Positions 11,608 through 24,100 of a stretch of 64,000 nt of DNA are shown here, in pieces. Position 1 is the first letter of the stretch; each line of letters begins with the position of its first letter. The DNA comes from Sporothrix humicola (taxonomy: Eukaryota > Ascomycota > Sordariomycetes > Ophiostomatales > Ophiostomataceae): the NCBI GenBank assembly GCA_021396245.1, contig WNYE01000032.1, positions 349,781 to 413,780 of the forward strand, given 5' to 3'. The position numbers and the translations under genes are program-made. The notes below the pieces were generated by a model. The model worked only from the letters and a program-made list of their open reading frames with translations. It had not been told where the DNA came from and searched no databases.

Positions 11608-11646
11608 AATATAAAACAAAAAAAGTTCATCGACAATAAAGGACAC

Positions 11647-11652
11647 AAAAAA
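11647..11652 (-). terminator. Pol III terminator of tRNA-Glu
   Basis: A run of six T on the - strand starts four bases past the 3' end of the tRNA gene, the usual RNA polymerase III stop. Confidence 0.75.
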
Positions 11653-11656
11653 GAAA

Positions 11657-11728
11657 CTCCGATACGGGGAATCGAACCCCGAGCTCGACGGTGAAAACGT
11701 CAGATGTTAACCATTACACCATATCGGA
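11657..11728 (-). tRNA. tRNA-Glu (anticodon UUC)
   Basis: Read on the - strand this is a 72-nt cloverleaf. The acceptor stem TCCGATA pairs with TATCGGA and the discriminator is G. The D-arm contains GTGTAATGGTTAAC (A box). The anticodon loop is TTTTCAC with anticodon TTC, on a stem with one T-G pair at its base. The T-arm has GGTTCGATTCC (B box). No intron is seen. The acceptor stem and anticodon match eukaryotic tRNA-Glu. Confidence 0.95.
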
Positions 11729-12192
11729 TGTGATTGGCGTGCCCATTGGTTTTGTGGGTCTCATGGACGCCTGTTGTTGAGATAAAGAGGTACGAGTTCG
11801 CACACAATACGAAGTAAGGAGAAAAGTAAACAAATAATCAAACGAGCAGCCACTGTGTGCTGTATAGAAAAAAACTTAATAAATGCCCAATAGACGAGAG
11901 ATCTTGAGCAATAATCGTCAAACACACCGGAGAGAAGATAGATGAATTCAATGTCGACATGGATGGATCTGGGATCTGGGGAAACACAAGGCTGATGCAC
12001 AGGCTTTGTGTGTGATCGAGATGCTGGATGTCTTTGAGATTGTCGAAATTGGAGACAGATTGGAAAACAATATGATTCAATCTGTTGTAACGAGCTTCAA
12101 TAATTTGACAAAAGCCACCCGGAAGGGCTAAAATTGTCAATAGATTCGAGGATCAAAACACACTCGGGCATGAATCATTGCTCCAAAATGTG

Positions 12193-12507
12193 TATAAAAC
12201 AAGACCATTCTCCTGCTGTGGAATTGATTCTCATCATATCTCTTTTTGTCCTATCTCTCCCTTTTGTTTTTATATATTTACTTATTTCATAGTTTATATT
12301 TATACGTTTCTTTTCCTTTGGTACGGCCATTATCTAGAATTTTCTTACCACACCAGCTGCGAGGACCGGGACCGAAAACTGCCGACAAGAACCAAAAGAA
12401 AAAGACCAAAAGAGAAACCAAGATGACATCAGTAAGCTTCTAGATCCTTTTGTATCCTTCGGAAACACTGCTTTTTGTCGCCAGTCATACATCTCCTCTC
12501 TCCATCA
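12193..12507 (+). other. Promoter-like stretch with a possible very short or decayed gene
   Basis: TATAAAA at 12193 is followed by a T/C-rich leader and an ATG at 12423 in the context ACCAAGATG. After nine bases of frame comes GTAAGC, a plausible donor, and a CAG acceptor ends at 12484. Joining at these sites gives only about 25 codons before a stop. No family is recognised. It may be a decayed gene, a non-coding transcript or chance. Confidence 0.2.
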
Positions 12508-12985
12508 AATATTAGAGCATCTTTTCGGCGCCTTGTCGTCCGTCACCAAATAGTCACCGTTTCGATTGTTTTCCCCCGACGAAAGTACTGGTACATCTTG
12601 CTGGCCACCGTTTTGAATACAGAGGGAACAAGACAGGCAGCTAGGCGGGTATACAGACACACCCCTCTCAAGCAGCGCCTTCACAGATTCTTGCCCTTTG
12701 CCGCTTATGACTGCCGTCCGCAGAGCACACTGGAGGCGCCTCAACGAAGGCCTAGACAAGAGGCTGTGAGGTCTACCTCCATCGGAATGCAGTCAGGCGG
12801 CAAATGTACAAGATCTCGTGAGCCACTGGATTCTCTTTTAGGATAGATCTCCGAGCGATGTCGATGCTTATGGACACCAAGGATTTGAGAAACGCAAAAG
12901 CCTTGAAAAGAGAGGGGTGTGCGAGAAAGAGGATAACGTCACGAGAATTATTCTGCAGCCGACAACGTCCAAGCCCCCCTCGCAC

Positions 12986-13003
12986 GATCATTGATCAATG
13001 ATC
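12986..13003. repeat. 18-bp perfect palindrome
   Basis: GATCATTGATCAATGATC is its own reverse complement. It lies in gene-free DNA. It could bind a dimeric protein or be chance; nothing around it decides. Confidence 0.6.
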
Positions 13004-13770
13004 AATTCGAAGCGTCGATCTCTGTTCGAGAACACGAGAATGACTCCCTGGAAGACGGGAAAGCGAGATAAGAGCAGGTCGACGAGAGAAACGAAAACGA
13101 ACACTGTTCGACATAGATGCGCATAGATCGACGGATACGAGCTATTGAGAACATTCGATATGCTTCCCTTTCTACCTTCTTTCCTTCTGTAACTTCCTGT
13201 TATCTCCTTCGGATACTTTGTTGGAGAACATCGGTAGGCGCCGGCATGAAGATCAGTGGACATCGAAACAGGTGACGCGTCGGCGTAGGCAGGTAGGATA
13301 GTCCATGGCCAATGGTCCTCGAGTTTCAAGCCCTCTTGCTTGTTGGTCGTCGCTTGGGTCAATTATCGGCCTTTCCCAACCTGCTTCTTCTTTTTCATTT
13401 CTCATCAATTGCCCCTGGCACGGACTTTGCCCGCTCAGACGGCCAACAGATTGAAATGTCTCCAGCTGTCCGGTCATCGATTCCATTCCGCCGCCTTCTC
13501 TGTGTAGTCCAAGAGGCAAGAGGCGCGTGCGCAAGTTTGTCAAGCTGTGATCCAGATGCAGACTGCAGATGTTCGGCATTGCCTCTCGCCTTGGCCAGGG
13601 ATGTCGGTTTCTGACTTTAGTGATGAGCAAGGTTCAGGGGCTTCGAAGGATGCTGCTCAGTCGATGTTCACCGGCCGTCCTCCACCACGTCGAGCCACCC
13701 CCAAGCGGACGGACAATATTCAGGCAGAATGGACGCTGCAGGGTGACAAGCCCTGTCCTGGTCTTCTCTC

Positions 13771-13806
13771 GTGAGGCGAGTGAGGCGAGTGAGGCGAGCG
13801 AGGCGA
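13771..13806. repeat. Four copies of a 9-bp repeat (GTGAGGCGA)
   Basis: Three exact units and one with a single change (GCGAGGCGA) follow head to tail. No gene reads through them convincingly. Confidence 0.8.
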
Positions 13807-16800
13807 GGTCTCGACGGATGCGGCTCGGTTGACGCTGTCTTTTCTTGCAGACTGTTGTCTCCCTCTCCTTGTTCGTATTCTTGGCCGTCCATGGGGTTCG
13901 CAATCTAGACAAGACTGGAGCAATATGTTAGCGAGCTGTGTGAGGCGCGCGGGAAGGGGAAGAGGTGAAAAAAAAAAGGTAGGGGAGGCAATTAAGGACA
14001 TAAAGACAAAAAAAAGTGATGAACAAGTGATAACCCTGGTTTTTCTCTGTCATGTCCATGACCCATCACCCTCTTTTTTCGGCACTTTTAACTTTACCCA
14101 AATGAAGCCGTGGCCGTTCTCTTGCATTCACCCGCCCGTAAGGGTGACGGAAGTCGATACTTTCGTTAATAAAGGGCACATGGCACACTTAAATTGCTTC
14201 AGAGAGTATTTGGGTGGCTGGAAGCTGGAGAAAGTTGGCGATGTCAGTAAATCAAATAGTATTGGAAAAGCTAGTATTGTGGGTTTTTGAAAAAAAAACA
14301 AAAACAAAAAAAAAACCACGACAGAGGACAAAATTGGATTGCCATGAACTTCCACTTGTCCGGTCTTATACTTCAGTACGTAGAGTATAGGACCTTGAGG
14401 AGATGGAGTTGAATATCCTAAGAATCATACGCAAAGACATATGATGGATTGGTCGACCATGTGAACCATGGTTCGAAATACTGAGCATGGCACCACGTCG
14501 GCAAGGGACAGAGGGCGTATGTCCAACACCCTTTTTCTCTTCCAAACAGTTTCCCGAGGCGAGAAAATCAAAAGAAATTCGAGAGTAAATAGATGAGGAC
14601 TGGCGTCTCGCGCCCTTTCCTTCCATTTTGGGATATTGCGATCACGGCTCTTGCCTGTTTGGGACACAGCAACGTAGCATCAAGGCCGTTCTTTTCTTGC
14701 TCTCCCGCCTCTATGTGCGTCATTTGATTTTTGTGCCCTTCTCAAGGGCCTTTATTCTTCAGTTCTCCCCTTCCGGTCTCTTAACCGGCGTGTTAAGGCT
14801 GTTCTGTCACCTGGTTTTGTAACGAGGCTGGAAAGAGCTGCTGTTGGCCAACGACCCACTTTATTTTCGCTTCTGGCCAATCATGCTACACTATTTTTGC
14901 CTAAAAGCGGGAACACAGCCAAACAGTTCAACCACGCCTCGTATACGCCCCTTTTGGACATGCTCATGCTTCTTTTGTGTTTCTTATTTGCATATCTTTT
15001 TATTACTTTGCCTCAAAGAGGCAGAAACTATCGTATGAGTTTTCTGCTTTCCTTGGCTCCTTATGACTTTATCCGCTTTTGGCCTTTGCCCCTGATGAAT
15101 CGCGTTGAGTACCGGAATCTCCATTCTTTTCACCTTTTGCATATTGTGCTTTTCCTGGTTCCTGCTTGCATCCAGTTCCCATTTCGCCCCCCTTTTCGCT
15201 TTTCCTGGTCGGCCAATCTATCTGTACCTTCCAGCCACCATGGTTTATCTGCTGTTTTCAGATTTCTTGGTTCTGATCTCGTCTGCCATTTTCTGTGCCG
15301 GCCGCATCTCCCCACTAGAATACTCCACAGATATGACAGGGTCGAGTTCGGGCGGATTGTCCAGAGCCAGGAAAATCGAGGGTGGCAATACAAAGGAAGG
15401 GGTGTCTAGTCGACCCATCACGATATGTCACGTGGATACCGGCCATGAGCAGCTCGTATGCCATTTTTGTACCTTTTGTACCCTTTGAAACCCTTGCGTT
15501 CTCAAAGATCGTCAAATAGTTCGGTGCCGTGAGAATGCCCGACGACTGCGAATGTGACTGTGACTGCAGCTGTGCTTTGCATCAGTCATGGCTGCATATG
15601 TGCGTGTGGCATGCATTTTGTCCGTCATTTCCCCCCCCCTTCCTATTCTTCTTTGACTTTTCGGGCTCTGGGCCGTGTTATCACACGCAACGCGCAGCCT
15701 GCAGCACGCATTCAGATCTCGCCCCAAAAAACAAAGAGAAATCCTCATTACCCCTCAAGCCTTTCCAACCAACCATGTCTAGGTGCTTCCCTCTTTATCG
15801 TCACCTGCTTTCAGAGCAGTGCTGTAGCACGCAAGAACCGGTAGGCAGGCCCAGTAGACGAATGGAAAACGCAGGTTGGGGAGCATGTTGGGCATAAGAG
15901 CCAGCGGCCACTGGGATTATGGCACAGATACGGAGTACAAATGGGGCGAAAAAAAGTGTACGTAGGCTGTACTCTGATAGCACAAGGGCGTAGGCACACA
16001 GCGTCAACACAACGTACAAAGGCAAAAAAATTCCCGCTGCTGTGCAATGCGAGAAGTGGAATTTGTCCTTTTCTTTTGCCCTTCTTTTTTCTACTAGTGC
16101 TCCCTATTCTCTGTATTCTTTCTTTACTCGTTCTACTGCCATCCGACAAAAAAAGAATAGCACGAAATTTCAACGGCTCGCATGACACGCACATGTGGTT
16201 ACAGCGCATGATGTGGACGGATAAGATAGGAGGAGTAAGGAAGAGGCGGAACATAAAAAGTGAGAAGACGGAACATGGTCTTCCTACCTCTCATTTGTTA
16301 TAAGTAACATTATTCTTTTTAGTAAGAGATGGTGATGGCAGCTGACAGTGAGATACGAATGAAAAGCTTGTGTCTTTCAATTTTCGAGATGTAGACTCTG
16401 GTAAATATGGTTGAGCTTAGATAGTCGGGCTATATAGACAGGATGTAAGAGAGGCACACTGGATCGCCATCTTGGGGTCATTTGTGGATAGCGTATTTAG
16501 GAGATAACAGTGAAATGAAAGAAGCTGAGGATACGAAGAGCAAGAGGAAACAGAAAACAGAAAACAGAAAGCATTACATCAAGTACAAAAATCCAGTGTA
16601 AAAAGAAACAAGTCAAGCATAACAAACAAACGAAGGGTATTGTCCTGTGCTTTAAAAAGGGTAAAAAAGTAAAAGGAGGAAGCAAGCGAGAGCAAGAAGT
16701 GAATGGAACAAGACGGTAGTTGAAAAGGAGAAAGAGTACTGAAAAAGGAATTGGAAATCAAACGTAAAAACAATATAGACAACCCTTGTCTGACCCTTCC

Positions 16801-17115
16801 CTGTCCGAATAAAAAATGGGTAGGTAGTGAAAGACCGTGAAAACGAATGACTGAGAAAAGAACTGCTCGCCGGCCGCCGCAATCGTAATACTTGCAGAAA
16901 ATGTTGAAGAAATGGCGGAGTGAGAACAAAATAAAACAAAATGAACTGAAATGAAAAGAAATGGACAAATGAAACAAATGAAACAGACCACCATAAACAC
17001 TCCACACTCCTAGAACACACATAAAATAAAAATAAAACGCCGCCGCCTTATCGCCTCCTTTTTTGTCGTTATTCTTCGTTTTTATATTGCTGTAAAAATA
17101 TTTCGTATATCATAG

Positions 17116-20084
17116 CTATGCCGTACTGCCGTACACGCTGGTGCTCGTGTTTGAGCCGGCTGTAAAGCTGTGTTTGCGCTTGAGGAGACCGTCGTTGCCG
17201 TCAGTTGGCGAGTTGGAGAAGTCGGTGGCTGCGGTACCAGTGCCGATTGTCGTCGCCGTTGTTGCTGTTGAAACGCTTGTACCGCCCGTATTGCTGCGGT
17301 CGAGGCCACTGCCGATGGAAGAGGATGTGTGGTGGCCCATGCCCGCGCTGTAAGAAGATGTACGCCCGCTGGAGGTATTGTTGCTAAGTGCTGCCATTGA
17401 CGTGGCTGAGATCGATGCTGACGCGGCGCCAGAGGTTCCAGCGCCGGTTCCTAGAAAGGCCTGAGAAAAGTCGTGTGGTGGTGCTAGCGGTGCGCTCATT
17501 TGTGGCATCGAAGTGTAGTCCGTCATGCCATTATTGGACATGGACGATGTTGAATTGTTGCGGTAGCCCACGCCGTTTCCAGCGCCCGTCCGGGATACTG
17601 ATGACGACATGCTGAAATCGAGCGGCGCGGTAAGTGGTGCCGATGTAGGGAAGTTATTCGAGTAGCTCGTGGCGTAACTGGTGGCATAACCAGACGACGA
17701 GACAAGACCGTTGAGACTTCCCATTTGTTGCTGGCGCGGCGTGCCGGCAGTTGGCGAGAGGGCCCTAGCGGCATTGCTGACGCTGCGGTACGGCGAGCCC
17801 CCAACGCCGGTCGTGCGGAGATCAAGACCCAAGGGAAGTGTAGCTGAAGCGGCGCGGAGGCGCGAGGATCGGTTCTGACTGTTGTTGGCTGCTGCTTGAA
17901 TAGCTGGAGACGTTTGGTACCCCGGATAGGCCATGTGCGTCGGTGAATGGACGGTAGAGCCTTCCTACATTGTCAGTTGACGGGGTGTCCTTGGATGGAG
18001 AAAGAGAGAGGGGGGGGAGAGAGAGAGGCAAACTAAAACAGAGGGAAGAAAGACCTACCAGAATATGAATCGTAGCCACTGAGGCCGGCCGACGACGATC
18101 CGTTACCAAGTCCGTCAGATGGGTACAAAGCCGACCGCCCCGGGCTGGTGCTTCCAGTTCCTCCTGCCGCGCTGCTGTGGTGGTAGTTGCTGTAGTCGAG
18201 CGAGTCGCCCTTCCAAGACATGCTAGACCGCAGAGGCGACTGTAGGTTATCGGAGCGAGAGCGCGACACAGTTTCGCGGAGTTGAAGCGGCTGGAGTGTG
18301 CGGATATGGTGGCGCTGAGACGAAGATTGACCTGGGGTGCTCGAATTTTGGCTTCCATCGAGGGTTCCACTTCCGCTATTCTGGCGCGTATACGGGATCG
18401 ACGTGCGCGGGCTCATGCCCGATCCGCTGCCGGCTGTTGTCGTAGCCCCGGTCACTCCGGAATTAAGGCTCGAGTAGCTGCCGTAGCGATGGTCCGTGTT
18501 TGTTGTCGGCGACAGAGGCGACAAGATATCAGAGCTGCCCATGCCACCCGTGCCTGTTGACCCAAACCCGATGTTACCAAATCCAGGGCTCAGTCCTGTT
18601 GGTGAGAGGTGGTGGCTGTGATGACTGTGCTGGAGGTGTGCATGCTGCGAATGCTGAGAGTGTTGTTGGCTCTGGTCGTCTCCGCCGCTGGTGCTGGTGC
18701 CATCGGCCCGCCGAACATCGACCATCAAGGGCCGCATCATATGATCCGAGTATGATGAAGCCGCTGCAGCGGCTGCTGCCGCAACACCGTAGTCGACGGG
18801 TGAAGCCATGGGTGTGCCAAGGCCGTGGACCGCTCCGTAGGGCGAATGCAATGCCTGGACATTGTCAAAGTCGTCGGGTACCGCGCGCATCTTGATCATG
18901 CGCTCCCGGTCGTCTGCCGCAAGGCGCTTGATTTTGGCACGACTACATGGTTAGAGTGGATATAGCGAGGATGTTGTTTGAGGAGGAAGACATACCGGTT
19001 CTGGAACCACACCTGCACCTGGCGTGGGCTCAGGCCAGGGATCTGGCGCGACAGGCGCTCGCGATGCGCGGCATCCGGATGAGGCTGCTTGGCAAACTCA
19101 CTCATAAGGAAACGTGTTTGTTGGTGGGTGAGGCTGTTCTGTTAGAAAATTGATCAAAGAGCAAAGTTAAATATGGCGCGTCGCCAACAGAACCTACCGG
19201 AAACGCTTCATCTTCCTCCGTTGGGCCGTCCGCTCGGCAGCAGTCTGTGGTGGGGCCGACACTCCCTCGCCCTCGCCGCCTTCGCCCATCTCTTCGTCGT
19301 CGATAAGATCATCGTCGTCCTCTTTAAGGCCAGAGTGATCCTCGGCACCGCTGCCAGCAGAGAGGATATCGGGCTGCTGCTGCTGCAGGACCGAGGAGAG
19401 CGGGTTCGCTGCCATGGACACAACATCGCTGCCGGGCACGCCGCTATGGCTTCCATGGCCGTGCTGGCCATAATGGTGCTGATTGTGCTGATGATGCTCG
19501 CTTGTGGCGGTGGTTGGCGTTGGCGGGGTCTTTCCTCCCAGATTGTGCGGTGTTACCGTTGTTTGTGAGGCACCGCTGGCTGAGTGCTGGCGAAGACCGA
19601 GGGGATCTATGCTGCGTCGATGGTGAAGACCAAGAGGCGAAGCCCCGGCGTTGAGGGATGCATCGTCCTTGATGCTGCCATTGCCGCTGCCGTCGCCGTT
19701 GGTGCCTGTGGATGGCCGGGTCTGCGCTTGGCCGCCAGAGCTGGTCACACCATTATTGTTGGTGGTGCTGCTGGCGCCGGTGTTGGCCGCTGAGTCGACG
19801 GTTCCTCCAGATCCCGTGCCGCTGCCACTGCTTCCACCGCCTCCGTTTACATGATCGTAGGCCTGCGCGGCGAAAATGGGCTCGGCCGGTGGTAAGAATG
19901 AGTACTGGCCCGACCACTCGGTGGCGGCGTTGGACAACGGCGTCTCAAAGTCCGTGTTCGACATGCGTGTACCGGGACTGGGCGGCGAGTTTTTGAGAGA
20001 GAGCGCAGAAGACGAGGATGTCTCCAGCTTGCTAAAAGACCAAGGATGGCTCAGTTCCGTATCGCTGCGTCGAGTAGCGAGCAT
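17116..20084 (-). CDS. Homeobox transcription factor, HTF1/HOX2-like
   Basis: On the - strand the exons are 20084-19198, 19133-18996, 18942-18059 and 17960-17116, giving 917 residues. The introns are 64, 53 and 98 nt. Residues about 289-350 form a homeodomain. Its recognition helix contains WFQNRRAKIKR, with the invariant Trp, Phe, Asn and Arg. It is split by two introns, the second between the two arginines of NRR. An acidic patch (about 259-281) precedes it, and the downstream part is Ser/Gly/Thr-rich and low in complexity. ATG 20084 is the first in-frame ATG of an open frame that extends further upstream without one. The pattern of homeodomain plus adjoining block (RAVPDDFDNVQALHSPYG) resembles HTF1/HOX2 of Magnaporthe and Fusarium, which is needed for conidium formation; the link is from memory. 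A second acceptor four bases upstream of the last exon would shift the frame. Confidence 0.88.
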
Positions 20085-20893
20085 TGGATGGATATGTAGA
20101 AAAGATGGAAGGGAAAGATAGATGATAAAGATAGAATAAATGAATGATAGACAAGGGATGAAAGGAGAGACAGGAATAAAGGGAAGGCAACAAATGTGAT
20201 AGAAGAGAAACGAGTTGAAGGAACGGATGGGAAGAGAAGACAAAAACGATAGAAAGACAAGACGTTGGCGATGATATTGTAGCTGCGATAGATGAAGCGT
20301 GGGAGAAATAGATGAATGAAGAGCAGAGAAATGAAAAAAAAGGTGACCTATCTCTCTTGCCTCTTGTCTGCCATAAAGGGGACAAAAAGAACAAAAAGGA
20401 GGAGGGGGGTAGAGGGGGTAAATAAAGTGAAGAGCCTGGTTGGAGAGCAGACAGTGATTTTGGAGAGACAAGATCGTGGATGGAGAATATGGGGAGATGG
20501 AGCACCGTCCAGAGCAGGACTGGGGGGTGAAAAGACCGAAAAGACTGAAAAGACGGGTAGACGGACAGACTGGACAGGTCAAGACTGGTAAAACTGACAG
20601 TTAAGAGATCCCAAACGGACAATGACAGACAGGGACAGACGGAGACAGAGTGAGCGCGCGTCTGGACTGTGCCGCGGACGGAACAGGTTCTCTAAGCAGT
20701 AGCAGGCGAGGCAAGGTATACAGGGCAAATAATGGGGAGGCTGAGGGAGGGGAGGGGCGTAGGTAGGGGAGGGGTGTGTGTGGTTGTTACTTCTGCACGT
20801 TGTAGGCAGATGTGGAAGAAGACGCAGAGGTGAGGTGGGAGGGAGTGTTGTGGAAAGAAGGACAAGGCAAAAAATAGAGGGGAAGATCCAAGA
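20085..20893. other. Probable promoter/5' leader of the homeobox gene
   Basis: The - strand is strongly pyrimidine-rich, and no ATG is seen on it for about 290 nt upstream of the start at 20084. This fits a long fungal 5' leader. No gene is seen. Confidence 0.55.
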
Positions 20894-21016
20894 GGGGGGG
20901 GGGGGGGGGGGGGGGGGGGGCCGGGGGGGGGGGGGCGGGGGTTTAGAAGGAGAAGGGTGCGGGGGGCGGGCACAGGCGACCGGCCATGCCAACCAACAAA
21001 GTTCAGNNNNNNNNNN

Positions 21017-21084
<68 letters not shown>

Positions 21085-21104
21085 CGCCGGCGGAGCGACG
21101 ACGA
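20894..21104. other. Sequencing/scaffolding artefact: poly-G, N10 gap, poly-C
   Basis: A run of 27 G (20894-20920) is followed by G-dominated sequence, a ten-N gap at 21007-21016 and 67 C (21017-21083). The stretch 20921-21006 aligns without gaps to 21087-21172 at an offset of 166. In the first 18 columns every mismatch has G on the left side. This looks like two low-quality contig ends of the same locus placed side by side, so the homopolymers are probably not real. Confidence 0.8.
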
Positions 21105-24100
21105 GGGTTGAGAAGGAGAAGGATGCGAGTGGAGGAGACAGGCGACAGGCGATGGCAAGCAGCAACTGTCAGTGGGTGAGGTATAATGAAGAGGAATAGG
21201 TAGTCGTGCAAGACGATTGTGTGGCTGTGGACGCTGAAGCTCGATGTCGACTGGTCCTGTATCTCTTGTTGACGGTGGACTGTCGAGACTGGATCTTTTG
21301 CTTCTTTTTGTTTTCTTTTTTGGAGATGCTGGGCCGTCGATCTTGCCTAGGAGGGACAAAATACACGAAGCCAAAAAAGAGGTAAAAGTGGTGGAGGGGA
21401 CGGACAGGGAAAATGGAAAGAGAAAGGATAGACCCAGGAGAGGCCCAAACTGGTCGGTCTCGATCTTGGTTCCGGTCGATGACGAAGAAGATCTCTCTTA
21501 TTTTGTTTTGGTAGCTTTTTGGAGGACAGAGTTTGGGGTCGGTTTTTCTCGGAAAAGGGGGGTGCTCATGGGTATACCCAGTTGTGTACCCTGTGTCGTT
21601 CTTTCCGTTCTTGGTTTTATGTCTTCTTGACATTATTCTTTCTTGCCTGTTTTGTTGTTTCCCCCAACTGTTCGTTCCTTCCGTTCTTGATTTTTTACAG
21701 CAAGCTTACACCCGCCGCCTTCACGTTGAGCGCAGATCAAACCAAAAGGAAGGCACAAGAGAGACAAACAATGGAAGGTGCTTGAAAGGCGGGATTGCGA
21801 GGGATTGGGAAAGAACGGTACAGGCAAGGAAAGAGCGATGCAGGCCAGAAATAAAGTGCACGAGAGAATGGGGAAAACGGTGATCAGACAGGATTAGGGA
21901 GCCTGTCGGATTGCAGAGCGAGACGGACGAGCCACAGAGTGCCCTATTTTCTTATTGTTTTAAACGGACTGCAGCAATTTGTGTTTCCTCTGCTTCCTGG
22001 CCCTGCCGATATGGCGTGGCCATGGCAGGGTGGCTGTTGGACAAGGACGAGACGGTGGAGGGCGACTGACAGGGAAGGAGCAAACAAACAACTGGTGAAA
22101 TAGTGGAGGAAGGCGCGATGGATAGAGTACAATACTGTATAAAGGCATATGGAGCAGAATAAAAAAAGACCAGATGAAATAAATGGCGTGGAGAAGAAAC
22201 AAAATAAGAACTAGGAAATAGATGAATAGAGGAGTAGGGGATTTAGGAAAGATGTTGATGTGAAGCCGGACAGGGACTATTCAGAGGGTGGCCTCATATG
22301 GGAGGCATATTGACAGTATTTGCGGGGAGTTAAAAAGGGACAATTTGGAGTTAAAAGACAACTTGTGCAAATAAAGTATATCTTTACCATCTTTGACAAC
22401 AAGGTATCTTAGTTCACAAGAAGAAAATCAGAGAAAAGACTATGGCTCTTTGCCAGAACCAACTTTGTGCTATTGAAATGTACTTTATTCTGAAAGAAAG
22501 AGAGTAAAGACGAAAATAAAAACTCTCATCTAGTAAAAGTATCGTCAAGACGAAGACCAAAAGAAAAATGATGACCCTGGTCCTTGCTCTTCTGTGCTCC
22601 CGAGTGGACAGGGTTGACGGGAGATGTGGCAGGTGGTTAACGAGCTTACATGGGAAGGATGAACAGGGGGGAAGCAGACGTTCCGTTTTTTTCTTTCTTT
22701 CTTTCTTTTTTTTTTCTCTTGAGGAAGAGTAATACGGTGCCTGGTACAAGGCTGTAGAAGGCAGCTGAGAGTCAAGAGCAAAGGGCGAAAACAGTGCGAA
22801 GGTAGGGGGTTGCTGAGGCTGTCTCCCATGTACTCTTATTTGTTTAACATTTTTATAGAGAAAAGATGAGGAAAGAAAAGCAAATGCATTTTCAGAGCTG
22901 CTTCCTATTGCTCCTCCACCCCACCCAGGCCCTGGAACGTTGAGAATTTCGGCTGAATTGAGCCCATGCCGCGTGCCCACGGAGGGACGTGGACGAGCTC
23001 TCCGAGGACATTTGAGTCCTAGATCCAAACGGACTTTTATGTGATAGCGTGTTGCGGCAGTTTTTACTTCTTAAGCTTTTTTTTAGGACGAAAAAGACCA
23101 CCGAGACTTGTTGTAAATCTAAATGCCAGATATCGCGCAGCTGAACTCGGAGTTTGAAAAGGCAGGCATCCAGCAGCTTGTTTGAAACGAACATGCAGAG
23201 GCCACAGCCCGCTGGCGAGGGACCAATAGAACAACAGAAACGAAAGCCAGTCTTGTTTGGCCCTTACAGTATGAGAAGCAGCAACAAGCAACAGGGGGAA
23301 TGGGGAGATCCAGTGGTTTTGCTTCTGTGCCTGAAGGCGTTGGTGTTGGCGAGTGGCTCTTTTCTTTCCAGGGACAGGCCATTATGAGCCAGGGGAAAGA
23401 AAGGCAGGCAACAGAACATGTCTAAAATGGACCAATAGGGAAGGACACTCGCCGTCAATTCAGCATAGCTCTCGCTGGGGATGCTCGAGACAATGTGCAG
23501 TTTGATCCTGTGCACTTGGGAGGAGATGGGTGGAGGAGGAACCGTATGACAGAAAGCTTGCGTGCATGGACTAGGGCGTGTGGGTAAAGGGAAGAACAAA
23601 AAGGGAAAGGAAGCAAAGAAGAAAGCTATAATGGGCGTGTGTTGAACAACTTGAGTGTCGTCGAGGAGGGAGGGGTGCGGATAAAGCGGTATTGAAAAGG
23701 GCAAAAAGAAAAGAGATGGGGAGAGAAGGGTGGAGAAAACAAAAGCTTGGGTAGAAAAAGCAAGTAGAGAAGTTTAATAGAAGCCAAATAGAATGATGCA
23801 CAGCGTGAACAGTGATAATAAAAAAAGTTAGAAAAAGAAAAAGAAACACGACCAACGCTTGGGGACATATCCGATGCAGAAGCACAAAAGATACGGGGCA
23901 CGTTTTGTGCCTTCTTTCAACGACATGCTACGACGTTGTCTCCAGACAGGGGTAGGTAAAAGCTGGAGCGACGTGCAAGTGGTCGAAAGGCAGGTGGCAA
24001 AAAGAAAAAGGAAACAAGAAGGAGGGCCGACCGGGGGAAGCTTTACAGAGAACACAAACATCACTACAAAGTACGACGTCCGCAGCGATCACCTGCTTGA

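Larger units (their letters stand above)
11393..11656. other. Bor1-type 3' UTR and spacer
   Basis: AT-rich DNA after the transporter stop. An AATAAA at 11602-11607 could be its polyadenylation signal. Confidence 0.5.
11729..17115. other. Gene-poor region of about 5.4 kb
   Basis: I can support no protein gene here. A promoter-like stretch with TATAAAA (12193-12199), a CT/T-rich leader and an ATG in good context (12423) is noted separately. Other items are an 18-bp palindrome at 12986-13003, a 9-bp tandem repeat at 13771-13806 and a TACGGAGTAC element at 15929. From about 16.5 kb to 17.1 kb the + strand is A-rich, consistent with the 3' UTR of the homeobox gene on the - strand. Confidence 0.55.
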
